Shown piece after piece: positions 8,839 to 16,584 of a DNA stretch of 64,000 nucleotides (position 1 is its first letter; each line of letters starts with the position of its first letter). The stretch covers positions 8,064 through 72,063 of the forward strand of contig URVB01000013.1 in the NCBI GenBank assembly GCA_900551075.1, in the 5' to 3' direction. The DNA comes from an uncultured Blautia sp. (lineage in GTDB: Bacteria; Bacillota; Clostridia; Lachnospirales; Lachnospiraceae). The notes under the pieces were generated by a model. That model did no database searches, was not told the origin of the DNA, and saw only the letters and a list, made by a program, of their open reading frames with translations. Position numbers and translations under genes: made by a program.

Positions 8839-10122
8839 ATGGCAAATAAATTGATGATTCCATGTCTGTATCTGCAGTCTGGCAGAGCAGTGACGGGATT
8901 TGGACAGAGAAATCTTTTCGGCAGCGGTGATGTGACGGCACTTTCCAGATTTTACAGTGACAACGGCGCAGACGAGCTTCTTGTATTTGACTTTTCTTCC
9001 GGGGATCAGGAGCACGAAGAAGCAATCGCAAAGATCAAGGATATCTGTACTGCGTCCGAAATCCCGGTTATAGCAGCCGGCAACATCAAGCGTATGGAGG
9101 ACATTAAGAAGCTGATCTATGCAGGATGTGCGAAGACAGTCCTGAATTTTTCCAAGGAAAGCAATGTAGGGCTTTTGGAAGAGGTATCCAGGCGGTTCGG
9201 AAAAGAAAAAATGGTTGTCAGTATTTCCTCCGTGGAGGAATTTACAGGCTATATGGGCCTGATCGAAGCATACGCAGGCAGTGTGCTGGCTCTGGATACA
9301 GTACAGGATTCCATCGCGGAGGTCTCCTCAATTCCGGTCATCCTGCATACTGATGAAAGCAAAAAGGAGAAGCTCGTTGAGCTTATGAAAAGTCCGGCAG
9401 TAGGGGGCTTAAGCGGTTCCTATATTAGTGCGGCGGATACGGACATTCTGTTATTTAAAGAAGAATGCAGGGCTCTCGGCATTGATGTGAATACCTTTGA
9501 GAGCAGTATTTCCTGGTCGGAATTTAAGCTGAACGGCGAGGGTCTGATTCCGGTGATCGTACAGGATTATAAGACAGATGAGGTGCTGATGCTGGCTTAT
9601 ATGAATGAGCAGGCATTTTTGACTACCCTTAAAAGCGGCAGAATGACATACTGGAGCCGCAGCCGGAACGAATTATGGACCAAAGGGCTGACCTCCGGCC
9701 ATGTACAGTATGTCAAATCCCTGGCGTTGGACTGCGACAATGATACGATACTGGCAAAGGTAGCGCAGGTAGGAGCTGCCTGCCATACCGGGAACAAAAC
9801 CTGCTTTTTTCAATCTCTGATGAAAAAAGAATATGACGATACCAATCCTCTTCGGGTCTTTCAGGATGTGTATGATGTAATTTTGGATAGAAAAGAAAAT
9901 CCGAAGGAAGGCTCCTACACCAACTATCTGTTTGATAAAGGTATTGACAAGATACTGAAAAAGGTAGGAGAGGAATGCACGGAGATTGTTATTGCAGCGA
10001 AGAATCCGGATAAAGAAGAAATCAAATATGAAATTTCAGATTTTCTTTATCATGTGATGGTGCTTATGGCAGAAAAAGGTGTCAGTTGGGAAGATATTAC
10101 CAGAGAGCTGGCCAGAAGATAA
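8839..10122 (+). CDS. hisIE: HisIE bifunctional enzyme with an N-terminal HisA/HisF-like domain
   Basis: Three parts in 427 residues. About 1-225: a (beta/alpha)8 domain of HisA/HisF type (MIPCLYLQSGRAVTG, VIAAGNIKRMEDIKKL). About 230-330: phosphoribosyl-AMP cyclohydrolase HisI, with WTKGLTSGHVQ, the DCDNDT metal site and CHTGNKTCFF. About 335-427: phosphoribosyl-ATP pyrophosphatase HisE with KKVGEECTEIVIAAKN and EISDFLYHVMVLM. In the barrel, the catalytic Asp of HisA/HisF (in the PCLD segment) is Tyr and the second Asp position (VVSISS) is Ser, so the barrel looks inactive and may be structural or regulatory. No hisA, hisF, hisH or hisC gene lies in the window; they must be elsewhere. Confidence 0.9.
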   Translation: MANKLMIPCLYLQSGRAVTGFGQRNLFGSGDVTALSRFYSDNGADELLVFDFSSGDQEHEEAIAKIKDICTASEIPVIAAGNIKRMEDIKKLIYAGCAKTVLNFSKESNVGLLEEVSRRFGKEKMVVSISSVEEFTGYMGLIEAYAGSVLALDTVQDSIAEVSSIPVILHTDESKKEKLVELMKSPAVGGLSGSYISAADTDILLFKEECRALGIDVNTFESSISWSEFKLNGEGLIPVIVQDYKTDEVLMLAYMNEQAFLTTLKSGRMTYWSRSRNELWTKGLTSGHVQYVKSLALDCDNDTILAKVAQVGAACHTGNKTCFFQSLMKKEYDDTNPLRVFQDVYDVILDRKENPKEGSYTNYLFDKGIDKILKKVGEECTEIVIAAKNPDKEEIKYEISDFLYHVMVLMAEKGVSWEDITRELARR

Positions 10123-10130
10123 GAGTAAGG

Positions 10131-10188
10131 AGAGGAAGCCCTTCATCCTTGAAAGGCTTCTTCTCTTGGCCGAAAGGCTTTTTATTTT
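10131..10188 (+). terminator. Terminator of the his operon
   Basis: A GAGGAAGCC arm near 10132 pairs with GGCTTCTTCTC near 10155 around a short loop (one bulge), and a second small GCC-GAAA-GGC hairpin follows directly, ending in TTTTTATTTTT. The two convergent genes end here, and the element reaches the stop codon of the minus-strand gene. Confidence 0.7.
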
Positions 10189-10877
10189 TCTGAATCAGGA
10201 GCATACTCCAGCAGACGCATTCCGGCGGTGCTGGTCACAGGCAGGGAGAAAACAATGGATTTTGCTTTGCTGTCCATACCTGCTTCATCCATGATCGCAC
10301 GCATGATGTTGTTTTTGTCTTCACGTTTTACAACAAGAAAGACCATTTCTTTTTCTTCGGCAATGGAAACGCCGAAGAATTTTTGTGCGCCTGTCATTCC
10401 GGTCCCCTTGGCATGGATGACCGTGCCGCCGCCGGCTTTCCGTTTTCTGGCGGCGTCCATGATGATATCCGTATAACCCTGGTTTGCAATTACGACCAAC
10501 AATTCATGTTTGGTATCTTTCAAAGTACTCTCTTCCCCCTTTTTGAAATTCTGATGCTCTGTCAGGAACTGAAGCTGCTTTTTACCGCCGATACTGCTGA
10601 GCGGAATGAGAAATGCAATTCCGGTTCCGGGAATGTCGATGTTCATTTTCTCCTGAAGTCCTTTTTTTATATTGCGCCAGACGTCCTTTGTGACGATGGA
10701 CAGCATCAGGACCTTTTCTACTTCTTCCAGTCCGAAATAGTCGAGAATTTCACTGGCGGCAGTTCCGCGGCCAAGTGTATTCAAGGTGACGTGGACGTTG
10801 TGCTCCTGATAAAAGTGCAGGAATCTTTTTGCTTTATGACGGCTTAGTATGGAGGTCATTAAAAATAATTCACTCAT
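10182..10877 (-). CDS. P-II-like regulatory protein with two repeated domains
   Basis: The 231-residue product looks like two P-II-type ferredoxin-like domains in tandem: residues ~1-110 and ~120-231. The second half carries the segment GGGTVIHAKGTG, which resembles the T-loop/ATP-binding region of GlnB-like proteins (GAGTVIHGRGT type), followed by a KEMVFLVVKREDKNNIMRAI strand-helix unit. P-II proteins are soluble signal transducers that bind nucleotides and gate membrane transporters. It lies directly downstream of a DUF1538 membrane-protein gene, so control of that protein is the obvious inference. Start ATG is preceded by AAAGGAAAG. Confidence 0.75.
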   Translation of the reverse strand: MSELFLMTSILSRHKAKRFLHFYQEHNVHVTLNTLGRGTAASEILDYFGLEEVEKVLMLSIVTKDVWRNIKKGLQEKMNIDIPGTGIAFLIPLSSIGGKKQLQFLTEHQNFKKGEESTLKDTKHELLVVIANQGYTDIIMDAARKRKAGGGTVIHAKGTGMTGAQKFFGVSIAEEKEMVFLVVKREDKNNIMRAIMDEAGMDSKAKSIVFSLPVTSTAGMRLLEYAPDSEK

Positions 10878-10898
10878 AGGCTTTCCTTTCTGAGGGTT

Positions 10899-12425
10899 TT
10901 ACAATTCGATGATCGCATCGTCTTCCAACTGCTCGAAGGTTACCGCAGGGTCTGAGGAAGGAATCTCATCTTTCTGTGTGAATCTGGAAGCAAGACCGAG
11001 AATCTGGATCGTGATCAGAGGAGTCATTGCGACCATAGCGACAACGCCAAAGGCATCAGTAACAATATCTCCGCCGAAGGCTGTACAGGCTCCCTGCGCG
11101 AAGGGAAGCAAAAAAGCGGCAGTCATAGGGCCGGATGCAACGCCGCCGGAGTCAAATGCAATAGCCGTGTAAATTTTCGGAACAAAGAAAGAAATTCCAA
11201 GTGCAATGGCGTAGCCGGGAATAATGAACCACATAATGGAAATCCCGGTCATGACGCGGATCATGGCAATGCCAAGGGAAACAGAGACACCGAGCGAGAG
11301 TCCGATACCCATGGCTTTTGCAGAAATAGCGCCATCTGTAATTTCCTCTACCTGTTTATTCAGTACATAGACGGCAGGCTCAGCACGTACGATAAAAAAG
11401 CCCATGACCATTGCAACCGGTATGATAATCCATGGATAAGGAAGCTCTGCGGTCACCTGGCCGAGATAATTTCCGGCAGGCATAAAACCCACGTTCACTC
11501 CTGTCAGAAACAGAACCAGGCCGATATAGGTGTAAACAATACCTACCAGGATTTTTAACAGCTTTTTTTTGCTGAGATGAAGAACTGCAATCTGGAATAC
11601 GGCAAAAAACAGGACGATGGGAAGCAGCGAAACGGCAATCTCTTTTATGTAAGTGGGAAAGCCTACATGAAACAGATTCCAAAGCTCCACGGAATTTTGA
11701 ATTTCCGGAATGACCGGAGGAACATAATCTCCGGCATTTGGGTGATAGATCATGCCGAGAAGCAAAACGGCCAGGATGGGTCCTATGGAACACAGAGCAA
11801 CCAGACCAAAGCTGTCATCAGACGCATGGCGGTCGCTTCGAATAGCGGAAACACCCACACCCAGGGCCATGATAAAGGGAACGGTCATAGGACCAGTGGT
11901 AACGCCGCCGGAGTCAAAGGCAATGCTTAAAAAGCTCTTTGGAACAAACCAGGTAAGAATGCATATGATCAGATAGAATACGATCAGCAGTTTCGGCAGA
12001 GCAATACCAAACAGCATACGCAGCAGAGCAATCACAAGAAAAAGACCGACGCCGCAGGCAACTGCAAGAATCAGTACCATATTTGGTATGGAAGGTACCT
12101 GCTGAGCAAGGACCTGCAAATCCGGTTCGGAAATTGTGATAATAAAGCCGAGCAAAAACGAAAGGATTACAAGAATGCCGAGTTTTCTGCTTTTTGTCAT
12201 GCAGGTACCGATTCGTTCTCCCATAGGGGTCATCGAAAGCTCTGCCCCTAAAGTAAAAAACATCATGCCTGTGATCAAAAGAACGGCACCGATAAGAAAA
12301 CAGAGTAAAATACTTGGAGAGATAGGTGCTATGCTGAAGCAGAGCAGAAGAACAATGGCAATGATGGGGATGACCGCTGTCAGTGCTTCTTTCAGCTTTT
12401 CCCGAAGTTTCAGTGTATAACGCAA
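10899..12425 (-). CDS. DUF1538 membrane protein (two-repeat), candidate cation transporter
   Basis: A very hydrophobic protein of ~508 residues made of two similar halves, each with a segment of the type AFDSGGVTTGPMT (first half) and AFDSGGVASGPMT (second half): the signature of DUF1538 repeats in inverted or tandem arrangement, as in many secondary transporters. Members of DUF1538 have, from memory, been linked to Na+/H+ antiport (UmpAB). The best start is TTG at 12425, seven bases after a perfect AAAGGAGG; the upstream ATG at 12449 has no ribosome binding site. A P-II-like gene follows 21 bases downstream and probably regulates transport. Confidence 0.8.
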   Translation of the reverse strand: MRYTLKLREKLKEALTAVIPIIAIVLLLCFSIAPISPSILLCFLIGAVLLITGMMFFTLGAELSMTPMGERIGTCMTKSRKLGILVILSFLLGFIITISEPDLQVLAQQVPSIPNMVLILAVACGVGLFLVIALLRMLFGIALPKLLIVFYLIICILTWFVPKSFLSIAFDSGGVTTGPMTVPFIMALGVGVSAIRSDRHASDDSFGLVALCSIGPILAVLLLGMIYHPNAGDYVPPVIPEIQNSVELWNLFHVGFPTYIKEIAVSLLPIVLFFAVFQIAVLHLSKKKLLKILVGIVYTYIGLVLFLTGVNVGFMPAGNYLGQVTAELPYPWIIIPVAMVMGFFIVRAEPAVYVLNKQVEEITDGAISAKAMGIGLSLGVSVSLGIAMIRVMTGISIMWFIIPGYAIALGISFFVPKIYTAIAFDSGGVASGPMTAAFLLPFAQGACTAFGGDIVTDAFGVVAMVAMTPLITIQILGLASRFTQKDEIPSSDPAVTFEQLEDDAIIEL

Positions 12426-12473
12426 CGATTCGCCTCCTTTTTTATTCATACATTTTGTTGCAGCTTATTATCT

Positions 12474-12502
12474 ACTATAACATATTTACGCGAATGAAAC
12501 AA
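12474..12502 (-). promoter_or_regulatory. Promoter of the DUF1538/P-II operon
   Basis: On the minus strand TTGTTT (12497-12502) and TATAGT (12474-12479) are 17 bases apart, pointing toward the DUF1538 gene, with about 50 bases between the -10 box and the start codon. Confidence 0.6.
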
Positions 12503-12545
12503 CGTTGTAATGTACGCTGACGGTCAGGAAACGGTCAGGAACCAA

Positions 12546-12574
12546 TTGACGTTTGATAAGAATTGAGGTATAGT
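12546..12574 (+). promoter_or_regulatory. Sigma-A promoter in front of the omega-RNA-like element
   Basis: TTGACG at 12546-12551 and TATAGT at 12569-12574 with a 17-base spacer. Predicted start of transcription is near 12581, about ten bases before the first stem of the structured element; the same transcript could continue into galM. Confidence 0.7.
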
Positions 12575-12580
12575 TATTAC

Positions 12581-12701
12581 TACTGCACAAACCCAACGCT
12601 TGCAGTCACTGTGTAAGACGTTGGTACTGTAGGGTATCAGCCAATGCAGCAGCGGCTGAGGCAGGAAGCCGCCGCTTCTATAAGTGGCGGGAGTAGCTCA
12701 C
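12581..12701 (+). ncRNA. Omega-RNA-like structured element (orphan IS605/TnpB right end)
   Basis: Three stems can be drawn by eye. CCAACG (12593-12598) pairs with CGTTGG (12619-12624), flanked by a CTT/AAG extension. CAGCC (12638-12642) pairs with GGCTG (12654-12658). A perfect 9-base stem with a 4-base loop joins 12669-12677 to 12682-12690, followed by GGAGTAGCTCAC. The words GTATCAGCCAATGCAG and the terminal hairpin plus TAG(C/T)TCAC end are, as I remember them, typical of the right end of IS200/IS605-type elements that encodes the guide RNA of TnpB. No tnpA or tnpB remnant is seen nearby, so this is either a relic or MITE, or a retained RNA gene. It could alternatively act as the structured leader of galM. 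Confidence 0.6.
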
Positions 12702-12770
12702 AGATCCTTTATTTAAGATAGAAAGACAGGGAATCGTTGTTTTATTTTATTACACAGGGAGGAATCAGGT

Positions 12771-13826
12771 ATGGTTACAGAAAGACAATTTGGAGAATTG
12801 CCTACCGGTGAAGCAGTAAAAATTTATCATTTGGAAAATGCTTCCGGAGCATATGCCGAGGTTTTGAATTTTGGTGCGATTTTGGTGAAGCTGTGTGTGC
12901 CGGACAGAAAAGGAACACTGACAGATGTGGTTCTTGGCTATGACAGTATAGAAGGCTATTTGACGAACGGATGCTTTTTCGGTTCTACAATCGGCAGAAG
13001 CGGAAACCGTATTGAGGGTGCAAAATTTTTGATTCATGGAAAAGAAGTTATTCTCACACAGAATGAAAACAGCAACAATTTACATAGCGGACCGGATGGG
13101 TTTGAGAAAAAGCTGTGGGATGCTACAGAGGCGGCAGAGGGAGGAAGCAGCATTGTCTTTTCCAGAACCAGTCCGGATGGAGAGAATGGATATCCGGGTG
13201 AGTTCCGTGTTTCTGTTCAATATGAGCTGACGGATGCAAACGAGCTTAAGATTACCTATGTTGGTGTCAGCGACCAGGCGACCGTTGCGAATATGACGAA
13301 CCACTCTTACTTTAATCTTGCGGGAGAGGGCAGCGGCAGTGTACTGGAACAGGAACTGACCATTCATGCGGAGTCTTATACACCCGTCTGCAACAGTCAG
13401 TCCATTCCCACCGGTGTGTATGAAGCTGTTGAAAATACACCGATGGACTTCCGGAAAGCAAAAAAGATCGGTCAGGATATCGAAGCCGATTTTGCACAAT
13501 TGAAGTATACCGGCGGATATGACCATAATTATGTGACAGACAATTATGCAAAGGGTGTTCTTCGAACGATTGCGTATGCATATTCCGATGCGACGGGAAT
13601 TGCCATGGAGGTGGATACGGATTGTCCCGGTGTACAGTTCTATGCGGGCAATTTTATTGAACAGGAAGCAGGAAAGAATGGTCATGTTTATGATAAACGC
13701 GATGGATTCTGCCTGGAAACACAGGTGGAGCCGAATGCGGTGAATATGGAAGCGTTCCATTCTCCTGTGCTGGAAGCAGGTGAGCAGTATCATTCCGTGA
13801 CTGTATATCGTTTCTCCGTGAAATAA
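12771..13826 (+). CDS. galM: Aldose 1-epimerase (galactose mutarotase)
   Basis: Interconverts alpha and beta anomers of hexoses, mainly galactose and glucose. The 351-residue protein matches GalM: GRSGNRIEGAKF with NNLHSG near residue 100, the catalytic His in MTNHSYFNLAGE near residue 180, GYDHNYV near 250, and the catalytic Glu in CLETQVEPNAVN near 320. Start ATG 12771 follows CAGGGAGG. No other galactose genes are adjacent; the gene stands alone between the structured RNA element and a terminator. Confidence 0.94.
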   Translation: MVTERQFGELPTGEAVKIYHLENASGAYAEVLNFGAILVKLCVPDRKGTLTDVVLGYDSIEGYLTNGCFFGSTIGRSGNRIEGAKFLIHGKEVILTQNENSNNLHSGPDGFEKKLWDATEAAEGGSSIVFSRTSPDGENGYPGEFRVSVQYELTDANELKITYVGVSDQATVANMTNHSYFNLAGEGSGSVLEQELTIHAESYTPVCNSQSIPTGVYEAVENTPMDFRKAKKIGQDIEADFAQLKYTGGYDHNYVTDNYAKGVLRTIAYAYSDATGIAMEVDTDCPGVQFYAGNFIEQEAGKNGHVYDKRDGFCLETQVEPNAVNMEAFHSPVLEAGEQYHSVTVYRFSVK

Positions 13827-13848
13827 TTGATAAATAACAGCCATGTTT

Positions 13849-13895
13849 TCTGGTTTTCCACATATAGTATAGTATGAGGAAAACCAGATTTTTTT
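13849..13895 (+). terminator. Terminator of galM, overlapping the start of the SpoIID-like gene
   Basis: A perfect 11-base stem, TCTGGTTTTCC (13849-13859) with GGAAAACCAGA (13878-13888), is followed by seven T. The ATG of the next gene (13874) lies in the loop, and its first codons form the right arm of the stem. Confidence 0.85.
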
Positions 13896-15178
13896 ATGGG
13901 AAGCAATTATTGCTGCTGGCACTGCTTGGCTGGCTGATGCTGCTGGAACAGGCGGTTTCTGTGAATGTTAAGGAAAAAACAGAATATATCCGTCAGGAAA
14001 AGGAAAGACAGGCACAGAGAAAACAGGAAAAGGAGATGAAGGATACACAGCTTCCGACTCCTTCTGCAAAAGCAGATGCTTCTGACCCGGAGGCCTCTGA
14101 TACGGATGAAGAAATAAGGGTGCTTCTCATGGATACGGATTACCAGTCTTATTATCATCCTTCCGTAAGCGTCGCATATGGAGACAGCACGTATACCTAT
14201 ACGCCGGACAGCCCTGAATTGGAGAAGGGAACTCTGCTGCTAAGGGCACAGCCGGAAGGAATTGAGGTTCTGAGTATTGAACGCAATGAGGGAAATCCAA
14301 TTTATGAGGGGACTCTGGAAATCAGGAAGGAGGATGAAGGACTGCTTTTAATAAACAGCCTTCCTCTTGAGTCTTATCTGTCTGCGGTTGTTCCAAGTGA
14401 AATGCCGTCCTCCTATGAGCCGGAAGCATTGAAGGCCCAGGCTGTCTGTGCCAGAACCTATGCCAAAAAACAAATACAGGAAAAACGGCTTGAGGAATAT
14501 CACGCGGATGTGGATGACAGTGTGAATTTTCAGGTATACCATAATATCAGTCCCAGGAAGACAACATCCCAGGCTGTTTTGGATACCAGAGGTCAGGTTT
14601 TATGCCAGAACGGGGAACTGATCGAAGCATATTACTTTTCCACATCTGCGGGCGCAACCAGTACAGATGAAATTTGGGGAGCCCGGGAAGCGGCTTCCTA
14701 TCTGAAAAGCGTAGAATGTCAATTTGATTCCGGGGAGCCATGGAGCAATTGGAAGGTACAGATTCCATGGCAGAATATTGCGCAGCGGATACAGGAGCGT
14801 CTGGGTACCACAGATGCGCTGCAGACATTGGAAATTGTGAAAAAAAATCAGAGCGGAGCGGTGACAGGCCTTCGTGCAGTTACGGAAACAGAGTCCTTTG
14901 AGCTTACGGAGGAGTATGAAATACGGGAGCTGCTTTCTCCTCTTGGATGTGAGATCACGGAAAAGGATGGGACTAAAACGCAGGGCTCAAAGCTGCTTCC
15001 AAGTGCTTATTTTACCATGGAAACAGTGCCGGGGAAAAGTGTAAATCTGTCGGGCAAAGGATACGGCCACGGTGTGGGAATGAGCCAGAATGCGGCAAAC
15101 CGAATGGCTGAAGAGGGATACACATATCAGGAAATCCTGGATTATTTTTTTCGAAATGTTGAGATCGAAGAGGTTTGA
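13874..15178 (+). CDS. SpoIID/LytB domain protein
   Basis: Predicted membrane-anchored lytic transglycosylase of the SpoIID family, which trims denuded peptidoglycan glycan strands, classically during engulfment in sporulation. A signal-anchor (about residues 10-30) is followed by a charged linker and the SpoIID domain: LPLESYLSAVVPSEMP with the catalytic Glu, LKAQAVCARTYA, YYFSTSAGATS, and the C-terminal GKGYGHGVGMSQNAANRMAEEG with conserved His. 434 residues. It may be spoIID itself or a paralogue. The ATG lies in the loop of the upstream terminator and no clear ribosome binding site precedes it, so the start is less certain than the frame. Confidence 0.85.
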   Translation: MRKTRFFYGKQLLLLALLGWLMLLEQAVSVNVKEKTEYIRQEKERQAQRKQEKEMKDTQLPTPSAKADASDPEASDTDEEIRVLLMDTDYQSYYHPSVSVAYGDSTYTYTPDSPELEKGTLLLRAQPEGIEVLSIERNEGNPIYEGTLEIRKEDEGLLLINSLPLESYLSAVVPSEMPSSYEPEALKAQAVCARTYAKKQIQEKRLEEYHADVDDSVNFQVYHNISPRKTTSQAVLDTRGQVLCQNGELIEAYYFSTSAGATSTDEIWGAREAASYLKSVECQFDSGEPWSNWKVQIPWQNIAQRIQERLGTTDALQTLEIVKKNQSGAVTGLRAVTETESFELTEEYEIRELLSPLGCEITEKDGTKTQGSKLLPSAYFTMETVPGKSVNLSGKGYGHGVGMSQNAANRMAEEGYTYQEILDYFFRNVEIEEV

Positions 15179-15289
15179 ATTGAAGAAGAGAGGGAATGCT
15201 TGTCACAGGTGCCATTTCATGGTATGATACAGGAAGAAATCGTCTCTACTGTATTGGAATGCCGGGGCAGGCGGAAGGACGTGAAGGAT

Positions 15290-16186
15290 ATGAGTGAGAA
15301 AAAAGAAAATCGGATATTCCTGCTTCTGACCGGATTTATGAAGCGGACAGAACAGGATCATATAGGTGCTTATGCTGCGCAGGCCGCTTATTTTTTGATT
15401 ATGTCATTCATTCCGTTTGTATTGTTTTTGTCTGCCTGTGTCAGATACACTCCTCTGACATATGCAACAGTACGGCGGGCGATTATGGGATTTGTTCCGG
15501 TGAATCTGCAGGAATTCGTCCTTGGTATTGTGGCACAGGTTTATTATAAAAATGCGGCTGTGGTTCCTATCACGGCAATCCTGGCACTGTGGTCGTCAGG
15601 AAAGGGTATGCAGGCGTTGATGAATGGGCTGAACACGATTTATCATGTTCAGGAAACGCGTAATTGGCTGATCAACCGGATATATTCCGTATTTTACACG
15701 TTTTTGTTTATCGTTGCTCTGATAGCCAGCCTGCTTCTTTTGGTCATGGGAAATCTGATTCAGGCTGCTCTTGTAAAGTATGTGCCGTTTTTGGGAGAGA
15801 TCATTGGAAGAGTGATCAGCGCCAGAACCTTCCTTGTGTTTGTTGTGCTGTTTTTGGTATTTCTTGTACTATTCAAGGCGATTCCAAACAGAAAAGCGAC
15901 ATTGAAAAGCCAGGTGCCCGGTGCGTTGCTGACAGCGATTGCATGGTCCCTGTTTTCCTATTTTTTCTCTATATATTTCACATTTTTTCCGAATTTCAGC
16001 AATATGTACGGAAACATGACTGCGATCATTATGGTCATGCTGTGGCTGTATTTCTGTATGAACCTTCTGTTGTACGGAGCCGAGGTCAATGCGTATTTTG
16101 AGAAGGAGTTCCGTAAAGCGCAGGAGTCTGTCCGGGAAATGCTCTCCCGCGAAAGGGAGCGGGAAGAAAAAAAGGAGCAGCAATAA
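15290..16186 (+). CDS. YihY/BrkB family integral membrane protein
   Basis: A 298-residue protein with about six membrane segments and the family pattern: HIGAYAAQAAYFLIMSFIPF near the N-terminus, LWSSGKGMQALMNGLNTIY, FKAIPNRK, and MVMLWLYFCMNLLLYGAEVNA near the C-terminus, ending in a charged Glu/Arg/Lys-rich tail. BrkB/YihY proteins were once called ribonuclease BN in error; their true role is unknown, with suggestions of a transport or envelope function. Start ATG 15290 has GGAAGGA upstream; an earlier in-frame start at 15200 is possible but lacks a good site. Confidence 0.85.
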   Translation: MSEKKENRIFLLLTGFMKRTEQDHIGAYAAQAAYFLIMSFIPFVLFLSACVRYTPLTYATVRRAIMGFVPVNLQEFVLGIVAQVYYKNAAVVPITAILALWSSGKGMQALMNGLNTIYHVQETRNWLINRIYSVFYTFLFIVALIASLLLLVMGNLIQAALVKYVPFLGEIIGRVISARTFLVFVVLFLVFLVLFKAIPNRKATLKSQVPGALLTAIAWSLFSYFFSIYFTFFPNFSNMYGNMTAIIMVMLWLYFCMNLLLYGAEVNAYFEKEFRKAQESVREMLSREREREEKKEQQ

Positions 16187-16216
16187 CAGGCGAACTTTAT
16201 AAACCAGCAGATTATG

Positions 16217-16247
16217 AAAAGAGTGGGACTTTTCCCCTCTTTTTTAT
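16217..16247 (+). terminator. Terminator after the BrkB-like gene
   Basis: AAAAGAGTGGG pairs with CCCCTCTTTT around a short loop and runs into TTTTTT, 30 bases after the stop codon. Confidence 0.8.
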
Positions 16248-16368
16248 TTGCGAAAAGAGTATCTCTGTGTCGTTCCTTGCAGGAAAAGCGTATACCTTAT
16301 CAGGTAAACCATTATTGGCGCAGCATGTGCGCCGAATAAGCAGTAATCATATATAGCTCGGTTTGTGC

Positions 16369-16407
16369 AGCGCACTTTAGGTGAATTTTCACCGGGAGCG
16401 CGCTTTT
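16369..16407 (+). terminator. Hairpin with T-run, probable terminator
   Basis: AGCGCACT (16369-16376) faces AGCGCGCT (16397-16404), enclosing an inner GGTGA/TTCACC stem, and TTTT follows. No gene lies between this hairpin and the previous terminator: 16187-16422 holds no open frame I can support, so this may be a relic of lost genes. Confidence 0.45.
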
Positions 16408-16422
16408 AATCTTAAAATGAGG

Positions 16423-16453
16423 CTGACTTTACCCTAAGGGCAAAGCTCATACT
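16423..16453 (+). promoter_or_regulatory. MerR-type promoter with 19-base spacer and dyad operator
   Basis: CTGACT (16423-16428) and CATACT (16448-16453) are 19 bases apart, the elongated spacing used by MerR-family activators. The spacer contains the dyad TTTACCCTAAGGGCAAA, like known MerR-family operators. It lies 41 bases before the MerR remnant, as for an autoregulated merR gene. Confidence 0.65.
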
Positions 16454-16494
16454 AACTGTACTGGACTCAGCAAATATTTGCAAGGGGGATTTGT

Positions 16495-16566
16495 ATGCTG
16501 TCTATTGGAAAGTTTTCACACATTTGTAAAGTATCTGCAAAGACACTTCGCTATTTTGAAGGGTAA
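16495..16566 (+). pseudogene. Truncated MerR family regulator (N-terminal remnant)
   Basis: Only 23 codons remain: MLSIGKFSHICKVSAKTLRYFEG and a stop. This is the first helix-turn-helix and the start of the wing of a MerR regulator (IGxFSxxxxVSxKTLRYF). AAGGGGG is present upstream at a normal distance and the elongated promoter is intact, but the rest of the gene is gone; the minus-strand DeoR gene ends 18 bases further on. I infer a deletion that joined the two. Confidence 0.7.
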
Positions 16567-16584
16567 ATGACTCCTTCGGCTCAC

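Noticed and set aside
12661..12703. tRNA-like words (GGCGGGAGTAGCTCAC) near 12690
   Set aside because: No acceptor stem, anticodon arm or TTCGAATC-type T arm can be drawn around them; they belong to the terminal hairpin of the omega-RNA-like element.
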